DNA of 64,000 nt from Bog-950 sp964615305 (GCA_964615305.1 CAZTNA010000012.1:1-64000), one strand, 5' to 3'; numbered from the stretch's first letter, positions 8,824 through 18,785 are shown. A program made the numbers and translations. The notes: generated by a model not told the origin, from the sequence alone.

Positions 8824-9582
8824 ATGACAACAGAAATTTTCTACAACCTGCTTTACGCATGGATTGCGTTGGGTATTTTTACCTTTTTTCTGCTGCTGCG
8901 CAAAACCGCTCCCTATGGCAGGCATACGTCAGAAAACTGGGGACCTATGATTCCCAACCAATGGGGCTGGGTGCTCATGGAGGGTTTTGCACCCATATTT
9001 ATTTCTTATTGGTTTTTTACCGGTGATGTAATAAAAACAGGTGCCAGCTATTTTTTCTATGCTCTGTACATGGGTCATTACATTTACCGGTCGTATATTT
9101 TCCCTTTTCGGTTAAAAACCACCGGCAAAAAAATGCCGCTTTTTATTCCCGGTTCAGCTTTATTTTTTAACCTCAGTAATACTTTTTTCATTGGCTATTT
9201 TCTGGGTTATATAGGAGGCAATTATGCCAGTGATTACTTCTACACACCACGTTTTATAGCCGGCTTGTGCATTTTTATTGCCGGTGTTTTTATCAATGTA
9301 AAAAGTGACAACATGTTAATGTTGCTCCGGCAGCCGGGCGATACCGGATATAAAATTCCTCAAGGGTTTTTGTTTGAAAAAATTTCTTGCCCCAACTTGT
9401 TTGGCGAAATTGTAGAATGGTTCGGCTATGCTCTTATGATGGGCTCTTTACCTGCATGGAGTTTCGCCATCTGGACGTTTGTGAACTTAGTGCCCCGTGC
9501 ACTTGACCACCACAAATGGTATAGGCAGAAATTTTCGGAATACCCTCCAGAGCGCAAGGCTGTATTGCCGCATGTTTTATAA
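8824..9582 (+). CDS. 3-oxo-5-alpha-steroid 4-dehydrogenase (SRD5A)-like membrane reductase
   Basis: A 252-residue protein with about six TM helices and the SRD5A C-terminal signature. It begins with a TM helix and TAPYGRH, has the central FINVKSDNMLM segment and the conserved GFLFEKISCPNLFGEI motif, and ends with YRQKFSEYPPERKAVLP, matching the C-terminus of animal 5-alpha reductases of about 260 residues. The family uses NADPH to reduce the delta-4 double bond of 3-oxo steroids or related enoyl lipids (also enoyl-CoA in very-long-chain fatty acid synthesis). Its tight coupling to an SDR suggests paired ketone and double-bond reductions. The physiological substrate is an inference. Confidence 0.8.
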   Translation: MTTEIFYNLLYAWIALGIFTFFLLLRKTAPYGRHTSENWGPMIPNQWGWVLMEGFAPIFISYWFFTGDVIKTGASYFFYALYMGHYIYRSYIFPFRLKTTGKKMPLFIPGSALFFNLSNTFFIGYFLGYIGGNYASDYFYTPRFIAGLCIFIAGVFINVKSDNMLMLLRQPGDTGYKIPQGFLFEKISCPNLFGEIVEWFGYALMMGSLPAWSFAIWTFVNLVPRALDHHKWYRQKFSEYPPERKAVLPHVL

Positions 9583-9694
9583 GAGTGAGATACTGTAGTG
9601 CCTGCCGAAGCAAATTTTTGTTGCTTTCAGAAAACCTGTATAACACAACTAACCAATCAATTTCTATTTTGGCTCTTCATCAACCACAAAACGC

Positions 9695-10516
9695 ATGAAC
9701 AATTTATTAGCAGGTAAACGCGGTATTATCTTTGGTGCCCTAGACCAAAACTCTATTGCCTGGAAAGTGGCTTTGAAAGCACACGAACAGGGAGCAACAT
9801 TTGTGTTGAGCAATGCACCTGTTGCACTGCGGCTGGGTGAAATAAATAAACTGGCAGAAAAGTGCAGTGCAGTAGTGATACCTGCTGACGCTACTTCTAC
9901 CGAAGACTTAGAAAAACTGGTAGCACAAGCTACCGAACAACTGGGCGGCAAACTTGACTTTGTGCTTCACAGCATAGGTATGAGCCCTAACGTACGCAAG
10001 GGCAAAACTTATACCGACATTAACTACGAATGGTTCCAAAAAACGCTTGACATTTCGGCTTTATCGCTGCATAAAACGTTACAAGTATGTATGAAACAAG
10101 ATGCCATATCTGAATGGGGCAGCGTAGTTGCTCTCACCTATATAGCAGCACAACGTGCCTACCCGGGCTATGGAGACATGGCCGATGCAAAAGCTACTCT
10201 GGAATCTATTGTGCGCAGTTTCGGTTTTCATTACGGTAATGCCAAAAAAGTTCGGGTTAATTCTATTTCGCAATCACCAACCATGACTACAGCCGGTTCG
10301 GGGGTTAAAGGTTTCGATGCGTTTTTTGGGTTTGCCGACAAGTTAAGCCCATTGGGTAATGCCCCTGCCGAAGCATGTGCTGACTATTGCGTTTCACTTT
10401 TTAGCGATTTAACACGCTATGTAACCATGCAAAATCTTTTCCATGATGGCGGTTATTCTAACACAGGTATGAACGAAGCGGTGGTAACCATGTTTGCAGA
10501 TAAAACAGATGGTTAA
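9695..10516 (+). CDS. fabI: Enoyl-[acyl-carrier-protein] reductase (NADH)
   Basis: A 273-residue FabI. It starts with the atypical SDR nucleotide-binding loop GIIFGALDQNSIAWK (10-24), has LHSIG at 91-95, and keeps the FabI active-site set Y149, Y159 and K166 (Y-x6-K). SQSPTMTTAGSG follows as the substrate-binding loop. It reduces trans-2-enoyl-ACP in the last step of each fatty acid elongation cycle and is the triclosan-target family. It lies 112 nt downstream of the steroid-reductase-like gene on the same strand and is convergent (16-nt gap) with the PKD giant. The start matches the usual FabI N-terminus. Confidence 0.93.
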   Translation: MNNLLAGKRGIIFGALDQNSIAWKVALKAHEQGATFVLSNAPVALRLGEINKLAEKCSAVVIPADATSTEDLEKLVAQATEQLGGKLDFVLHSIGMSPNVRKGKTYTDINYEWFQKTLDISALSLHKTLQVCMKQDAISEWGSVVALTYIAAQRAYPGYGDMADAKATLESIVRSFGFHYGNAKKVRVNSISQSPTMTTAGSGVKGFDAFFGFADKLSPLGNAPAEACADYCVSLFSDLTRYVTMQNLFHDGGYSNTGMNEAVVTMFADKTDG

Positions 10517-10532
10517 AGTGTAGTCTGCTGCC

Positions 10533-13500
10533 TTATCGCACCACTATTTTTCGTACTTGTGTTTCGTCATTGTAGCGCACCCTAATAAAATACTCTGCTG
10601 CCTGCAACTCGTGTATTGGCAGCACATAGTTGTTTCTGCCTTCGGCTAAGTAAAGTTTGTATTCTTTCATGGCATAGCGGCCGGTAATGTCAGCAATGGC
10701 CACGTGCACTTCACCGGCTTTGGGCAATATAATGCCAAGAGCAGAATTACTGAAGGCCGGATTTGGTGAAGGCCCTGATAATTGTAATGTTTCGGTAAGC
10801 GAAGCGCAGTTGGCATTGTTGTCTGTTCGCAATTCTGCTTGCCCGTTATTTACTGTTTTAGCTTCGGCACAAACAAATGTATTAGCGTTGCCTGCAGTAA
10901 CCACAAAGTGTGCTGCAAAAACGTAATCCATTTTTTGCCCGCTGAAAAAAGTGCCGTTCCATTCTTCGCTAATCAGTGTTCCATCGCCCAGGGTAGCATA
11001 AATTTGAAAATGAGTAATGGTTCGGGTAGCTATGTTGCTTAAAGCGGCTACTACGGTAACTAATGTAGAGCCATCGGCTTGTGGTGTTTGAATAGTTTTT
11101 ACTTTATCAACGGATAGGTCTAAATCAGTTTTTATAACGATTAATTCTTTTGAAACCACATCGTTGCATCCAAAATCAGAAGTGGCTTGGAGTTGAATGG
11201 TAAATGTGTCGTTTGCTGTGTAGGTGTAGTTCGGTTCATTGGCTGATGAAGTGTTTCCATCACCAAAACTCCAATTATAAGACGTGGCTCCACTACTCGT
11301 ATTGTTGAACGTAATATCTACGGGGGCTTCGCCATACAATGGTGTAAAATCAAAATCGGCAACCGGGCTTTGATAAATTTTTACTGTTTGCTGAGCGGAG
11401 TCAACACAACCGCTGGCGGTAGTTACTTTAAGTTTTACTGCATAGTTACCTGTATCGGCAAAGAAATGTTGCACAGCCTGCCCATTATAACTTGCCGTGC
11501 CAATACTCCATCTCCAGTTGGTAATGGGTTCGTTTAGCGACACACTATTGTCAACGGGTGAATAGAATTGGTCTTCGCAGGTGTTTTGGTTGGTAAAAGA
11601 AGCTACTGGCGGTGTAATAACTTGAACTGTTCGGCTGGTAGTATCGCTGCAACCAATGGCGTTTTCTACTCGTAACCTAACTGTGTAAGAGCCCGGTGCA
11701 GTGTATTTGTGCGCTACATTTTGGGTAGTACCAAAAAAACTTCCATCATCAAAATTCCATTGCCATCCAACCACCGAAAGTGAAGGTGTTAGGTCTTTAA
11801 ACAAAATCGAATCGCCCAAACAAAAATTTTGCGCATTAAAATTTGCCACGAGTGGCGCAAACACTTCAACATTGGTACACATAGAGTCCACACAGCCGTT
11901 GTTGGTGGTTACCGAAAGGCAAACGGGCACTTCGCCTTGTGTAGGAAACTCGTAAACGGGGTTCGGAATGGTGAACACATCAGCGCCATTAAAAGTCCAT
12001 TTCCATTGACTAATGTTATCGGTTATTAATACTTGGCTGTTGTCATAAAACTGAGCGCTTGTTCCGGCACAAACTACTCCCCCGTAACTAAGTTCCGCTA
12101 CAGGTCTAGGCGATATGGTAATCACTTTCGTTTCAACACCCGAACACCCTGAGTCAGTAAGTACTGTATGAGTTACGGTGTACTGCTGTAGGCCTGAAAA
12201 CTGATTTTGCACCGTATCTCCGTTCGCGGTTTGTCCGTCTCCAAAATCCCAGGCCCATTGAACAATATTATCGGGGGCTACTGCTAAAGATACATCGGCA
12301 AACACCACCGGTTCACCTTGGCAGGTTACACTCACCGAAAAATCGGTAGCGGGGGCCTGACCTTTAATGGTAACGGTTGCTGTGTCTTTTGTATTACAGC
12401 CGTAAACATCGGTGTAGTCAACCGAATAAATTCCGGGGGCAGTAATGATAATAGACGGTGTGGTGTGTGCTGTATTCCATACTACATTACCGGGTTGGTA
12501 AATTCCTCCATCTGCCAGTAAATGGTTGCCGCTGCAAACAGCCGTATCGGTAGGCAGCAGTGAGCGTAGCTCTAAACTATCAAGCAATGCAGTTACGGTA
12601 TCGCTTGTGAAGTTACAAGTTCCATCACTAATTACGCAGAAATAATTTCCGGTTACCGATGGTGAAAGGGTTTGTGATGTAGATGCGGAGTTATCGTTCC
12701 ATAAATACTGAAATGCTGAACTGTTGGTCATTACAGGTGCTATACTAAGCGGCTGACCTAAACAAACAGCTGTATCACCGGAACTCATACCGATATATGG
12801 CAGTGTAACTTGAATAGTGTCTTTGCTTACTCTACCAAACACATCGGTAGCGGTAACGGAATATATTCCGCTGGTTGATACTTGTATTTGAGATGTGGTT
12901 TGACCTGTTGACCATAAATAAGAACCAAAACAACTTCCGGCATCCAGTGTTTTTGGGCAAAGAGAATACTGCTCATGGATATCGGTTCCCAGGTTTACCG
13001 TGCTCGAGTATCTATCGAAAATATACTGTTCAACCTGCTGTTGTTCGGTACTTGACAAATTTCTGTTGTAAACAATTACCTCTGCCATGTATCCTCTAAA
13101 TGTTGCGCCATAATTTGCTTTTCCCAGGGTGTATATACCTCCGGAAACAGGTCCTGATGCGGTGGCTGAACCCGGATTACCCGATACTTGCCCATTTACA
13201 AAAGTTTGGCTTGACACACCAAGATCTTTCTTATACGTTAATATTCTGAAAGGATAATTGGCTCCGGGTGCCGATCCATTGGCGCTATTCGTTACAAAAC
13301 CATTATTACGTACCACAAACCGATTGCCGGGTGTGCTTGACATCATAAAAAAGCCGGTTGAACTTACACCTATCCCCAAAAAAGCAATATCTATACTACT
13401 CAGAGAATCGCCCGAAACCAATACAAAAACAGTTGCCGAACTACTGTTGAAATTTGGTATGGGGGCTGTGCCATCTAGCTTGGTATTATTTCCCGAAAAA

Positions 13501-15872
13501 AATATGGCGTGGTTATTACACAGCTGCGGCACAATACTATCTAATGGCCTTATAGGTGCCGAAACTTGCGAAGCATGAATTCCGTTTCCGCTTATATCGT
13601 TCCAGCCGCTTACCTTGCCCGATGTTATGGTTACTCCTGTATCTGCTCTTAACCATAATGCTAGGTTCGGCAAATCTGACGGCAGAAAAATTGAAAACAC
13701 TCCAACTTTACTTACCGCAAAATCCTGACAGAGGTTGTAGGCGGTAACCTTCCATTGATATGTTTGGTTGCCGGCAAGTGTAACATTGTGTGTAGTGGCA
13801 GTTAAATTCGAAAACAACTGCGCTGTAGTAGTAAAATTATCAGTCGAAATTTCGAGTTTATAACTGCTTGTATTGGCCGATGGGTTCCAAACAAATGAAA
13901 CAGTTGTTAATGATAAAGAGGTAGAGTCTGCCGGGGTTTGCAGCAAAGGGACCGTTGGAGTAAGTGCTGAACTAACCACTGAAATACTTTGTGATACCAA
14001 ATTACTGCAACCATTCGATGCAGTAACATTCAGTGAAACTGAAAGTGTGCCTGCAGATGTGTAGTTGTGTGAAGGATTTTGAATGTTGCTTACACCTCCA
14101 TCGCCAAAAGCCCAACTCCACTGTGAAATAGAATCACCGGCCGGTGGTATAGAAAGGTCGGTGAACTGAAATGGGTTGTTAATACAAGCGGTGCCGGTGT
14201 TGAACAGCGCAGTAGGGTTCGGTTTTACAACTACTGTTTGCGTTGATGATGACGAACAGCCGTCTTGATTGGTAACACCTAACGACACAGTATATGATCC
14301 TATAGCCGTGTAAGTGTATGAGGGGCTTGCCAATGTACTTGCATCACCATTACCAAAGTTCCAGTTGTAAGCGGTAATAGGAGAACTATTTCCGGTAGAG
14401 CTATTGGCAGGCAAGTACGGTTGGCCTAAACACAAGTTGGCTCCGGTAAATGCTGATGTTGGTGCGGTGCCCAAAACAGTTACGTTAACCGTGTCGTACC
14501 CGGTACAATTATTTGCGTTAGTTACGGCTACTGAATAATTTCCTGAAACTGTTACGGGAATTACATAAGAGGTATCGCCTGTTGACCACAAAAATGAATA
14601 AGAGCCTAAACCGGATGAGGGTGAGGTTGTTTGTATTGTATTGCCGGCACACAGGGAACCATCGGGGCCTAAAGAAACTGTAGGGCCAAACGAATCAACT
14701 GATACAGTAGCCGTGTCGGAAGCTAATGAGCAACCAAATGTATCGGTTACTGTTACATAACAATCAGCATTGGTGGAAGTAGAAAACACAGGCTGTGTGC
14801 TTCCGTTTTGCCATAAGTAAGTGTAATTACTTTGTGCAGATAATGAATTTGATAGGGTGGCTGACTGACCTATACAGATAGTGGTATCGGGTTGCAACAG
14901 TTTTGCATCGGGTAAAGTTACCTGTATGGTGTCAACACTTGATATACCAAACACATCGGTAGTGGTAACGGAATATGTTCCGCTGGTTGATACTTGTATT
15001 TGAGATGTGGTTTGACCTGTTGACCATAAATAAGAACTAAAACAGTTTCCCGCGTTGAGTGTTTGAGGGCAAAGCGAGTATGGCTCGTTTATATCGGCAC
15101 CTAAGTTTACCGTGCTCGAGTATCTATCGAAAATATACTGTTCAACCTGCTGTTGTTCTATGCTTGACAAATTTCGGGTATAAACAATTACCTCTGCTAT
15201 GTATCCTTGAAAGGTGGCTCCGTAATTTGCTTTACCTAATGTATAGATACCTCCGTTGGTAAACGGTGCCGCTGCCGCTGCAGAACCCGGTGTGCCTGAA
15301 ACCTGACCATTGACATAGGTTTGGCTGGATATGTTTAGGTCCTTTTTGTAGGTTAATACTCTAAAGGGATAGTTTGCCCCCGGTGCTGAACCATTGGCTG
15401 AAGCAGTTGTAAGACCATTGCTCCGGATAACAAACCTGTTGCCGGGTGTGCTTGACATCATAAAAAAGCCGGTTGAGCTTACACCGGTTCCCATAAAGGC
15501 AATGTCAACACTGTTTAAAGTTCTGCCCGCTACTAACACAAACACGGTGATAGAGTTAGTGCCAAAACCGGGAATAGCTGCCGTGCCGTTGAGGCTTACA
15601 TTACCTCCTGAAAAATAAACAGCGTGATGGTTACACAGTTCAGCCACTACACTATCAGAAGGGCGTAAGGATGCTGTAGCCTGTGTGTTATGAATTCCGT
15701 TTCCGCTTATATCGTTCCAGCCGCTTACCTTGCCCGATGTTATGGTTACTCCTGTATCTGCTCTTAACCATAATGCAAGGTTCGATAAATCTGATGGGTT
15801 AAATGACTGTGCGAAACCTTCACGAGCCACCAGAAGCAAAACTGTAACAAACAGAGTATTCAAAAGTTTCAT
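10533..15872 (-). CDS. Giant secreted PKD-repeat protein with two LamG-like modules and T9SS tail
   Basis: From ATG 15872 (MKLLNTLFVTVLLLVAREGFAQ, a signal peptide) the product is 1779 residues. It contains two LamG/concanavalin-like modules that both open with PSDLxNLALWLRADTGV, each followed by gliding-type Ig-like stretches (YLWSTGQTTSQIQVS). Many PKD domains with W.FGDG motifs follow, then a CARDB-like segment near the C-terminus. The last about 80 residues end in YFIRVRYNDETQVRKIVVR, typical of type A T9SS sorting domains cleaved at the cell surface. It is likely a surface adhesin or glycan-binding protein. The open frame extends nine codons upstream, but the signal peptide fixes the start. 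Confidence 0.85.
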   Translation of the reverse strand: MKLLNTLFVTVLLLVAREGFAQSFNPSDLSNLALWLRADTGVTITSGKVSGWNDISGNGIHNTQATASLRPSDSVVAELCNHHAVYFSGGNVSLNGTAAIPGFGTNSITVFVLVAGRTLNSVDIAFMGTGVSSTGFFMMSSTPGNRFVIRSNGLTTASANGSAPGANYPFRVLTYKKDLNISSQTYVNGQVSGTPGSAAAAAPFTNGGIYTLGKANYGATFQGYIAEVIVYTRNLSSIEQQQVEQYIFDRYSSTVNLGADINEPYSLCPQTLNAGNCFSSYLWSTGQTTSQIQVSTSGTYSVTTTDVFGISSVDTIQVTLPDAKLLQPDTTICIGQSATLSNSLSAQSNYTYLWQNGSTQPVFSTSTNADCYVTVTDTFGCSLASDTATVSVDSFGPTVSLGPDGSLCAGNTIQTTSPSSGLGSYSFLWSTGDTSYVIPVTVSGNYSVAVTNANNCTGYDTVNVTVLGTAPTSAFTGANLCLGQPYLPANSSTGNSSPITAYNWNFGNGDASTLASPSYTYTAIGSYTVSLGVTNQDGCSSSSTQTVVVKPNPTALFNTGTACINNPFQFTDLSIPPAGDSISQWSWAFGDGGVSNIQNPSHNYTSAGTLSVSLNVTASNGCSNLVSQSISVVSSALTPTVPLLQTPADSTSLSLTTVSFVWNPSANTSSYKLEISTDNFTTTAQLFSNLTATTHNVTLAGNQTYQWKVTAYNLCQDFAVSKVGVFSIFLPSDLPNLALWLRADTGVTITSGKVSGWNDISGNGIHASQVSAPIRPLDSIVPQLCNNHAIFFSGNNTKLDGTAPIPNFNSSSATVFVLVSGDSLSSIDIAFLGIGVSSTGFFMMSSTPGNRFVVRNNGFVTNSANGSAPGANYPFRILTYKKDLGVSSQTFVNGQVSGNPGSATASGPVSGGIYTLGKANYGATFRGYMAEVIVYNRNLSSTEQQQVEQYIFDRYSSTVNLGTDIHEQYSLCPKTLDAGSCFGSYLWSTGQTTSQIQVSTSGIYSVTATDVFGRVSKDTIQVTLPYIGMSSGDTAVCLGQPLSIAPVMTNSSAFQYLWNDNSASTSQTLSPSVTGNYFCVISDGTCNFTSDTVTALLDSLELRSLLPTDTAVCSGNHLLADGGIYQPGNVVWNTAHTTPSIIITAPGIYSVDYTDVYGCNTKDTATVTIKGQAPATDFSVSVTCQGEPVVFADVSLAVAPDNIVQWAWDFGDGQTANGDTVQNQFSGLQQYTVTHTVLTDSGCSGVETKVITISPRPVAELSYGGVVCAGTSAQFYDNSQVLITDNISQWKWTFNGADVFTIPNPVYEFPTQGEVPVCLSVTTNNGCVDSMCTNVEVFAPLVANFNAQNFCLGDSILFKDLTPSLSVVGWQWNFDDGSFFGTTQNVAHKYTAPGSYTVRLRVENAIGCSDTTSRTVQVITPPVASFTNQNTCEDQFYSPVDNSVSLNEPITNWRWSIGTASYNGQAVQHFFADTGNYAVKLKVTTASGCVDSAQQTVKIYQSPVADFDFTPLYGEAPVDITFNNTSSGATSYNWSFGDGNTSSANEPNYTYTANDTFTIQLQATSDFGCNDVVSKELIVIKTDLDLSVDKVKTIQTPQADGSTLVTVVAALSNIATRTITHFQIYATLGDGTLISEEWNGTFFSGQKMDYVFAAHFVVTAGNANTFVCAEAKTVNNGQAELRTDNNANCASLTETLQLSGPSPNPAFSNSALGIILPKAGEVHVAIADITGRYAMKEYKLYLAEGRNNYVLPIHELQAAEYFIRVRYNDETQVRKIVVR
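12800..13685 (-). repeat. Intragenic duplication, C-terminal-side copy
   Basis: This segment encodes a LamG-like module plus the DTIQVTLP Ig-like end. It is closely similar at nucleotide level to 14912-15800 in the same gene at an offset of 2112-2115 bp. Long identical stretches occur, for example around 13577-13655 versus 15692-15770. Confidence 0.85.
14912..15800 (-). repeat. Intragenic duplication, N-terminal-side copy
   Basis: Partner of 12800-13685. Similarity covers the ALWLRADTGV module and the following WSTGQTTSQIQVS stretch; small 3-bp indels shift the offset from 2112 to 2115. The centre of the module is more diverged than its two ends. Confidence 0.85.
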
Positions 15873-15946
15873 AGTGCCGTTATTTTTCGGAATAGCCAAA
15901 GTAGAATATTATTTGCCAGTTTTAAATTACTCTTTACTGCAGCAGT

Positions 15947-16924
15947 TTACACACCTCTTTTGCCCACCTGTTCGGCTACCCATTGATAGGTTTTGCGCAT
16001 GCCTTCAATTAAAGGGTAAGTTGGTTTCCAATTTAGTTGTTGAAATATAAGGTGGTTATCGGAGTTGCGCCCCATGACGCCTACCGGGCCTTCAATATTT
16101 TTTATTGAAATGTTTTTACCCGACAAGGTAATAACCATTTCTGCCAGACCGTTTATTGTTATCATTTCTTCGGAGCCAATGTTTACAGGGCCTTCCCAGT
16201 TTCCTTCGGTAAGTTTTCTAATGCCATCTAAACATTCATCAATGAACAAAAAGGAGCGGGTTTGTTGCCCGCTTCCCCATATTTCTATATGCTCACCATT
16301 ACTTGCCAGGGCTACTTTGCGGCACAGTGCAGCCGGTGCTTTTTCTTTGCCCCCCTGCCAGGTGCTTTCGGTTCCAAAAATGTTATGAAAGCGAGCTATG
16401 CGCACGGGTATGCCGTAGTTACGCAGATGCGAGAGGTAAAGTCGTTCGCTAAAAAGTTTTTCCCAGCCGTACTCGCTATCGGGGTTGGCGGGGTAGGCAG
16501 AGTGTTCGGTGCAGAGTGGGTTTTGGGGGTTTTCTTGATTGTGTGCCGGATATATGCAGGCTGATGATGAATAGAAAATGCGGTCAACACCGGTTTGTTT
16601 TACGCGGTTTAAAACGTGGAGGTTTATTTGTGCCGAGTTGTACATTACATCCGCATCGTTTTCACCGGTAAAAATATAGCCGGCACCGCCCATGTCGGCA
16701 GCTAACTGATATACGTGGTTAAATTTTTTGTCGAGAATTTGTTCACAGAACTGTTGTTGACGCAGGTCACCGATAATAAATTCATTGGCTTGAGTTGGGG
16801 CAAATTCGGGATGTTTTAAGTCAACACCCCGTACCCAAAAGCCTTCGGCTTTTAGCCGCTTTACCAAGTGGCTGCCAATAAACCCTCCGGCTCCACACAC
16901 TAATGCTGTTTGTTGTTTTTGCAT
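15947..16924 (-). CDS. GDP-mannose 3,5-epimerase-like NAD-dependent sugar epimerase
   Basis: A 325-residue extended SDR. It has GAGGFIGSH at 11-19, LAADMGG at 74-80, SSSACIYP at 119-126, Y152/K156 (YGWEK), GGKEKAPAALCRK at 191-203, QTRSFLFIDEC and GRNSDNHLI. These blocks line up one to one with plant GDP-mannose 3,5-epimerase, including the acid/base Cys (C123), the catalytic Tyr/Lys, the active-site Lys (K195) and the late Arg in GRNSD. The plant enzyme converts GDP-D-mannose to GDP-L-galactose and GDP-L-gulose. Here the product would most likely feed a surface polysaccharide. No other nucleotide-sugar gene is adjacent, though a glycan-modification operon lies 10 kb away. Confidence 0.8.
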   Translation of the reverse strand: MQKQQTALVCGAGGFIGSHLVKRLKAEGFWVRGVDLKHPEFAPTQANEFIIGDLRQQQFCEQILDKKFNHVYQLAADMGGAGYIFTGENDADVMYNSAQINLHVLNRVKQTGVDRIFYSSSACIYPAHNQENPQNPLCTEHSAYPANPDSEYGWEKLFSERLYLSHLRNYGIPVRIARFHNIFGTESTWQGGKEKAPAALCRKVALASNGEHIEIWGSGQQTRSFLFIDECLDGIRKLTEGNWEGPVNIGSEEMITINGLAEMVITLSGKNISIKNIEGPVGVMGRNSDNHLIFQQLNWKPTYPLIEGMRKTYQWVAEQVGKRGV

Positions 16925-16980
16925 AACTCGAATATTAGTTGGGTGTAGCTTTTTGCTTTGTAATGAATTTGGAACGTGTG

Positions 16981-18741
16981 TTAGTTCTGTGTAGTTTGTA
17001 TGCCCAGTTCTTTCAACTGCTTTTCGTCCACGGGTGTTGGAGCGTCCATCATTAAATCGCGGCCACCGCTTGTTTTAGGGTAAGCAATAACATCGCGAAT
17101 AGTTTCGCCACCGGCCATAAGCATTACGATGCGGTCTAAGCCGAAAGCACAACCACCGTGCGGAGGTGCACCATACTTAAACGCATTGAGCATGAAGCCG
17201 AATTTTTTATCGCGGTCTTCAGGTGTTAGTCCAAGATTTTTGAAAACTCTCTCCTGAATATCTTTTTGATGAATACGGATAGAGCCACTTAATATTTCGT
17301 TTCCGTTCATTACCATGTCGTACGTTTGAGCACGCACACGCGTAGGGTCAGTATCGAAATACTGCATGTCTTCAGGATGCGGTGAGCAGAAGGGATGGTG
17401 TGCAAATGTTATCTCACCACTTTCTTCATCTTTTTCGAAAAGAGGAAAGTCAACTATCCAGAGCACACTCCATTTTTTGTCATCAATCCAGTTGTTGCGT
17501 TTGGCTAGTTCTAAGCGCAAATCGCCTAAACTCTTACGAACCTTCGATGTTTTATCGGCAGCCAGCAAAAGCAAATCGCCTTTTTGTGCATTGAATGCTT
17601 TGCCTATTTCGCGCAGTTGGTCTTCGTTAAAGAATTTATCTATCGAAGATTTTACAGTGCCATCTTCGTTAAACTTAACCGTAACCAAACCACTTAACCC
17701 GCGGTGGCTTGCTTTTACAAACTCTGTTAGTTCATCGGTTTGCTTGCGCGAATAAGCAGCACAACCGGTAGCATTTACACCCGCTACAATTCCAGCATTG
17801 GCAATAGCATTATTGAAAACGGCAAATTCGTTTGTGGGAAGCAGTTCATTCAACTCAACAATTTTGCAATCGAAACGCAAATCGGGTTTGTCGCTGCCGT
17901 AGAATTTTAATGCATCGTCATAACGCAAGCGTTGGAGTTCGGGCAGTTCGTAGTTCAATACTTTTTTGAAAACGTGGGCAATCATGCCGCCAAAGGTTTC
18001 GAAAATATCTTCCTGATGAACAAAACTCATTTCGCAGTCAACCTGTGTAAACTCGGGCTGGCGGTCGCCACGAAAATCTTCATCGCGAAAACAACGTACA
18101 ATCTGATAGTAGCGGTCCATGCCGGCTACCATTAATAACTGTTTTAAAATTTGTGGCGATTGCGGAAGTGCATAAAAACTACCATGTACCAAACGCGAAG
18201 GCACTAAGAAATCACGCGCACCTTCGGGTGTGCTTTTAATCAAATTCGGTGTTTCTATTTCTACAAAATTTTTGTTGTCGAGGTATTCGCGCACGGCTTT
18301 GTTGATTTGCGCGCGCATAATTAAGGTGTCGCGCATTTTAGGCCTGCGGATGTCGAGGTAGCGATATTTCAACCGCAATTCTTCGCTGCCATCGGTTTCG
18401 TTTTCTATAATGAATGGTGGTGTTTCGCTTTGGCTCAACACAATTAGCTCGCTTACCAGAATTTCGATTTCACCGGTAGGTATGTTCAGGTTTTTGCTGC
18501 TGCGCTCAGCTACTTTTCCTTTTACCTGTATTACATACTCGCGACCCAGTTGGTTGGCTTGTTCAAAAAGTGCATTGTTGGTTTCTGTATTAAATACCAA
18601 TTGAGTAATTCCGTAGCGGTCGCGGAGGTCAACAAAAGTCATGGCGCCCAGGAGGCGGGTTTTTTGCACCCAGCCGCTAAGGGTAACTTGGGTGCCTACA
18701 CTTTTTAAATTCAATTCGCCACAGGTGTTGGTTCTATACAT
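16981..18741 (-). CDS. aspS: Aspartate--tRNA ligase
   Basis: A 586-residue bacterial-type AspRS. It has an N-terminal OB-fold anticodon-binding domain (about 1-110), class II catalytic core with motif 2 FRDEDFRGDRQPEFTQVD, the bacterial GAD insertion between motifs 2 and 3, and motif 3 GCAFGLDRIVMLMAG near the C-terminus. It charges tRNA-Asp. Length and N-terminus (MYRTNTCGELN) match the family. It stands alone on the minus strand between the epimerase and hsp20, 141 nt from hsp20. Confidence 0.96.
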   Translation of the reverse strand: MYRTNTCGELNLKSVGTQVTLSGWVQKTRLLGAMTFVDLRDRYGITQLVFNTETNNALFEQANQLGREYVIQVKGKVAERSSKNLNIPTGEIEILVSELIVLSQSETPPFIIENETDGSEELRLKYRYLDIRRPKMRDTLIMRAQINKAVREYLDNKNFVEIETPNLIKSTPEGARDFLVPSRLVHGSFYALPQSPQILKQLLMVAGMDRYYQIVRCFRDEDFRGDRQPEFTQVDCEMSFVHQEDIFETFGGMIAHVFKKVLNYELPELQRLRYDDALKFYGSDKPDLRFDCKIVELNELLPTNEFAVFNNAIANAGIVAGVNATGCAAYSRKQTDELTEFVKASHRGLSGLVTVKFNEDGTVKSSIDKFFNEDQLREIGKAFNAQKGDLLLLAADKTSKVRKSLGDLRLELAKRNNWIDDKKWSVLWIVDFPLFEKDEESGEITFAHHPFCSPHPEDMQYFDTDPTRVRAQTYDMVMNGNEILSGSIRIHQKDIQERVFKNLGLTPEDRDKKFGFMLNAFKYGAPPHGGCAFGLDRIVMLMAGGETIRDVIAYPKTSGGRDLMMDAPTPVDEKQLKELGIQTTQN

Positions 18742-18785
18742 AAAGATTGTTTTTTACGAGAGGGCGAAAATAATTTTTTTGACTT

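Noticed and set aside
13873..14064. Plus-strand open frames inside the PKD giant
   Set aside because: They are short antisense shadows in a repetitive gene and lack start or family support.
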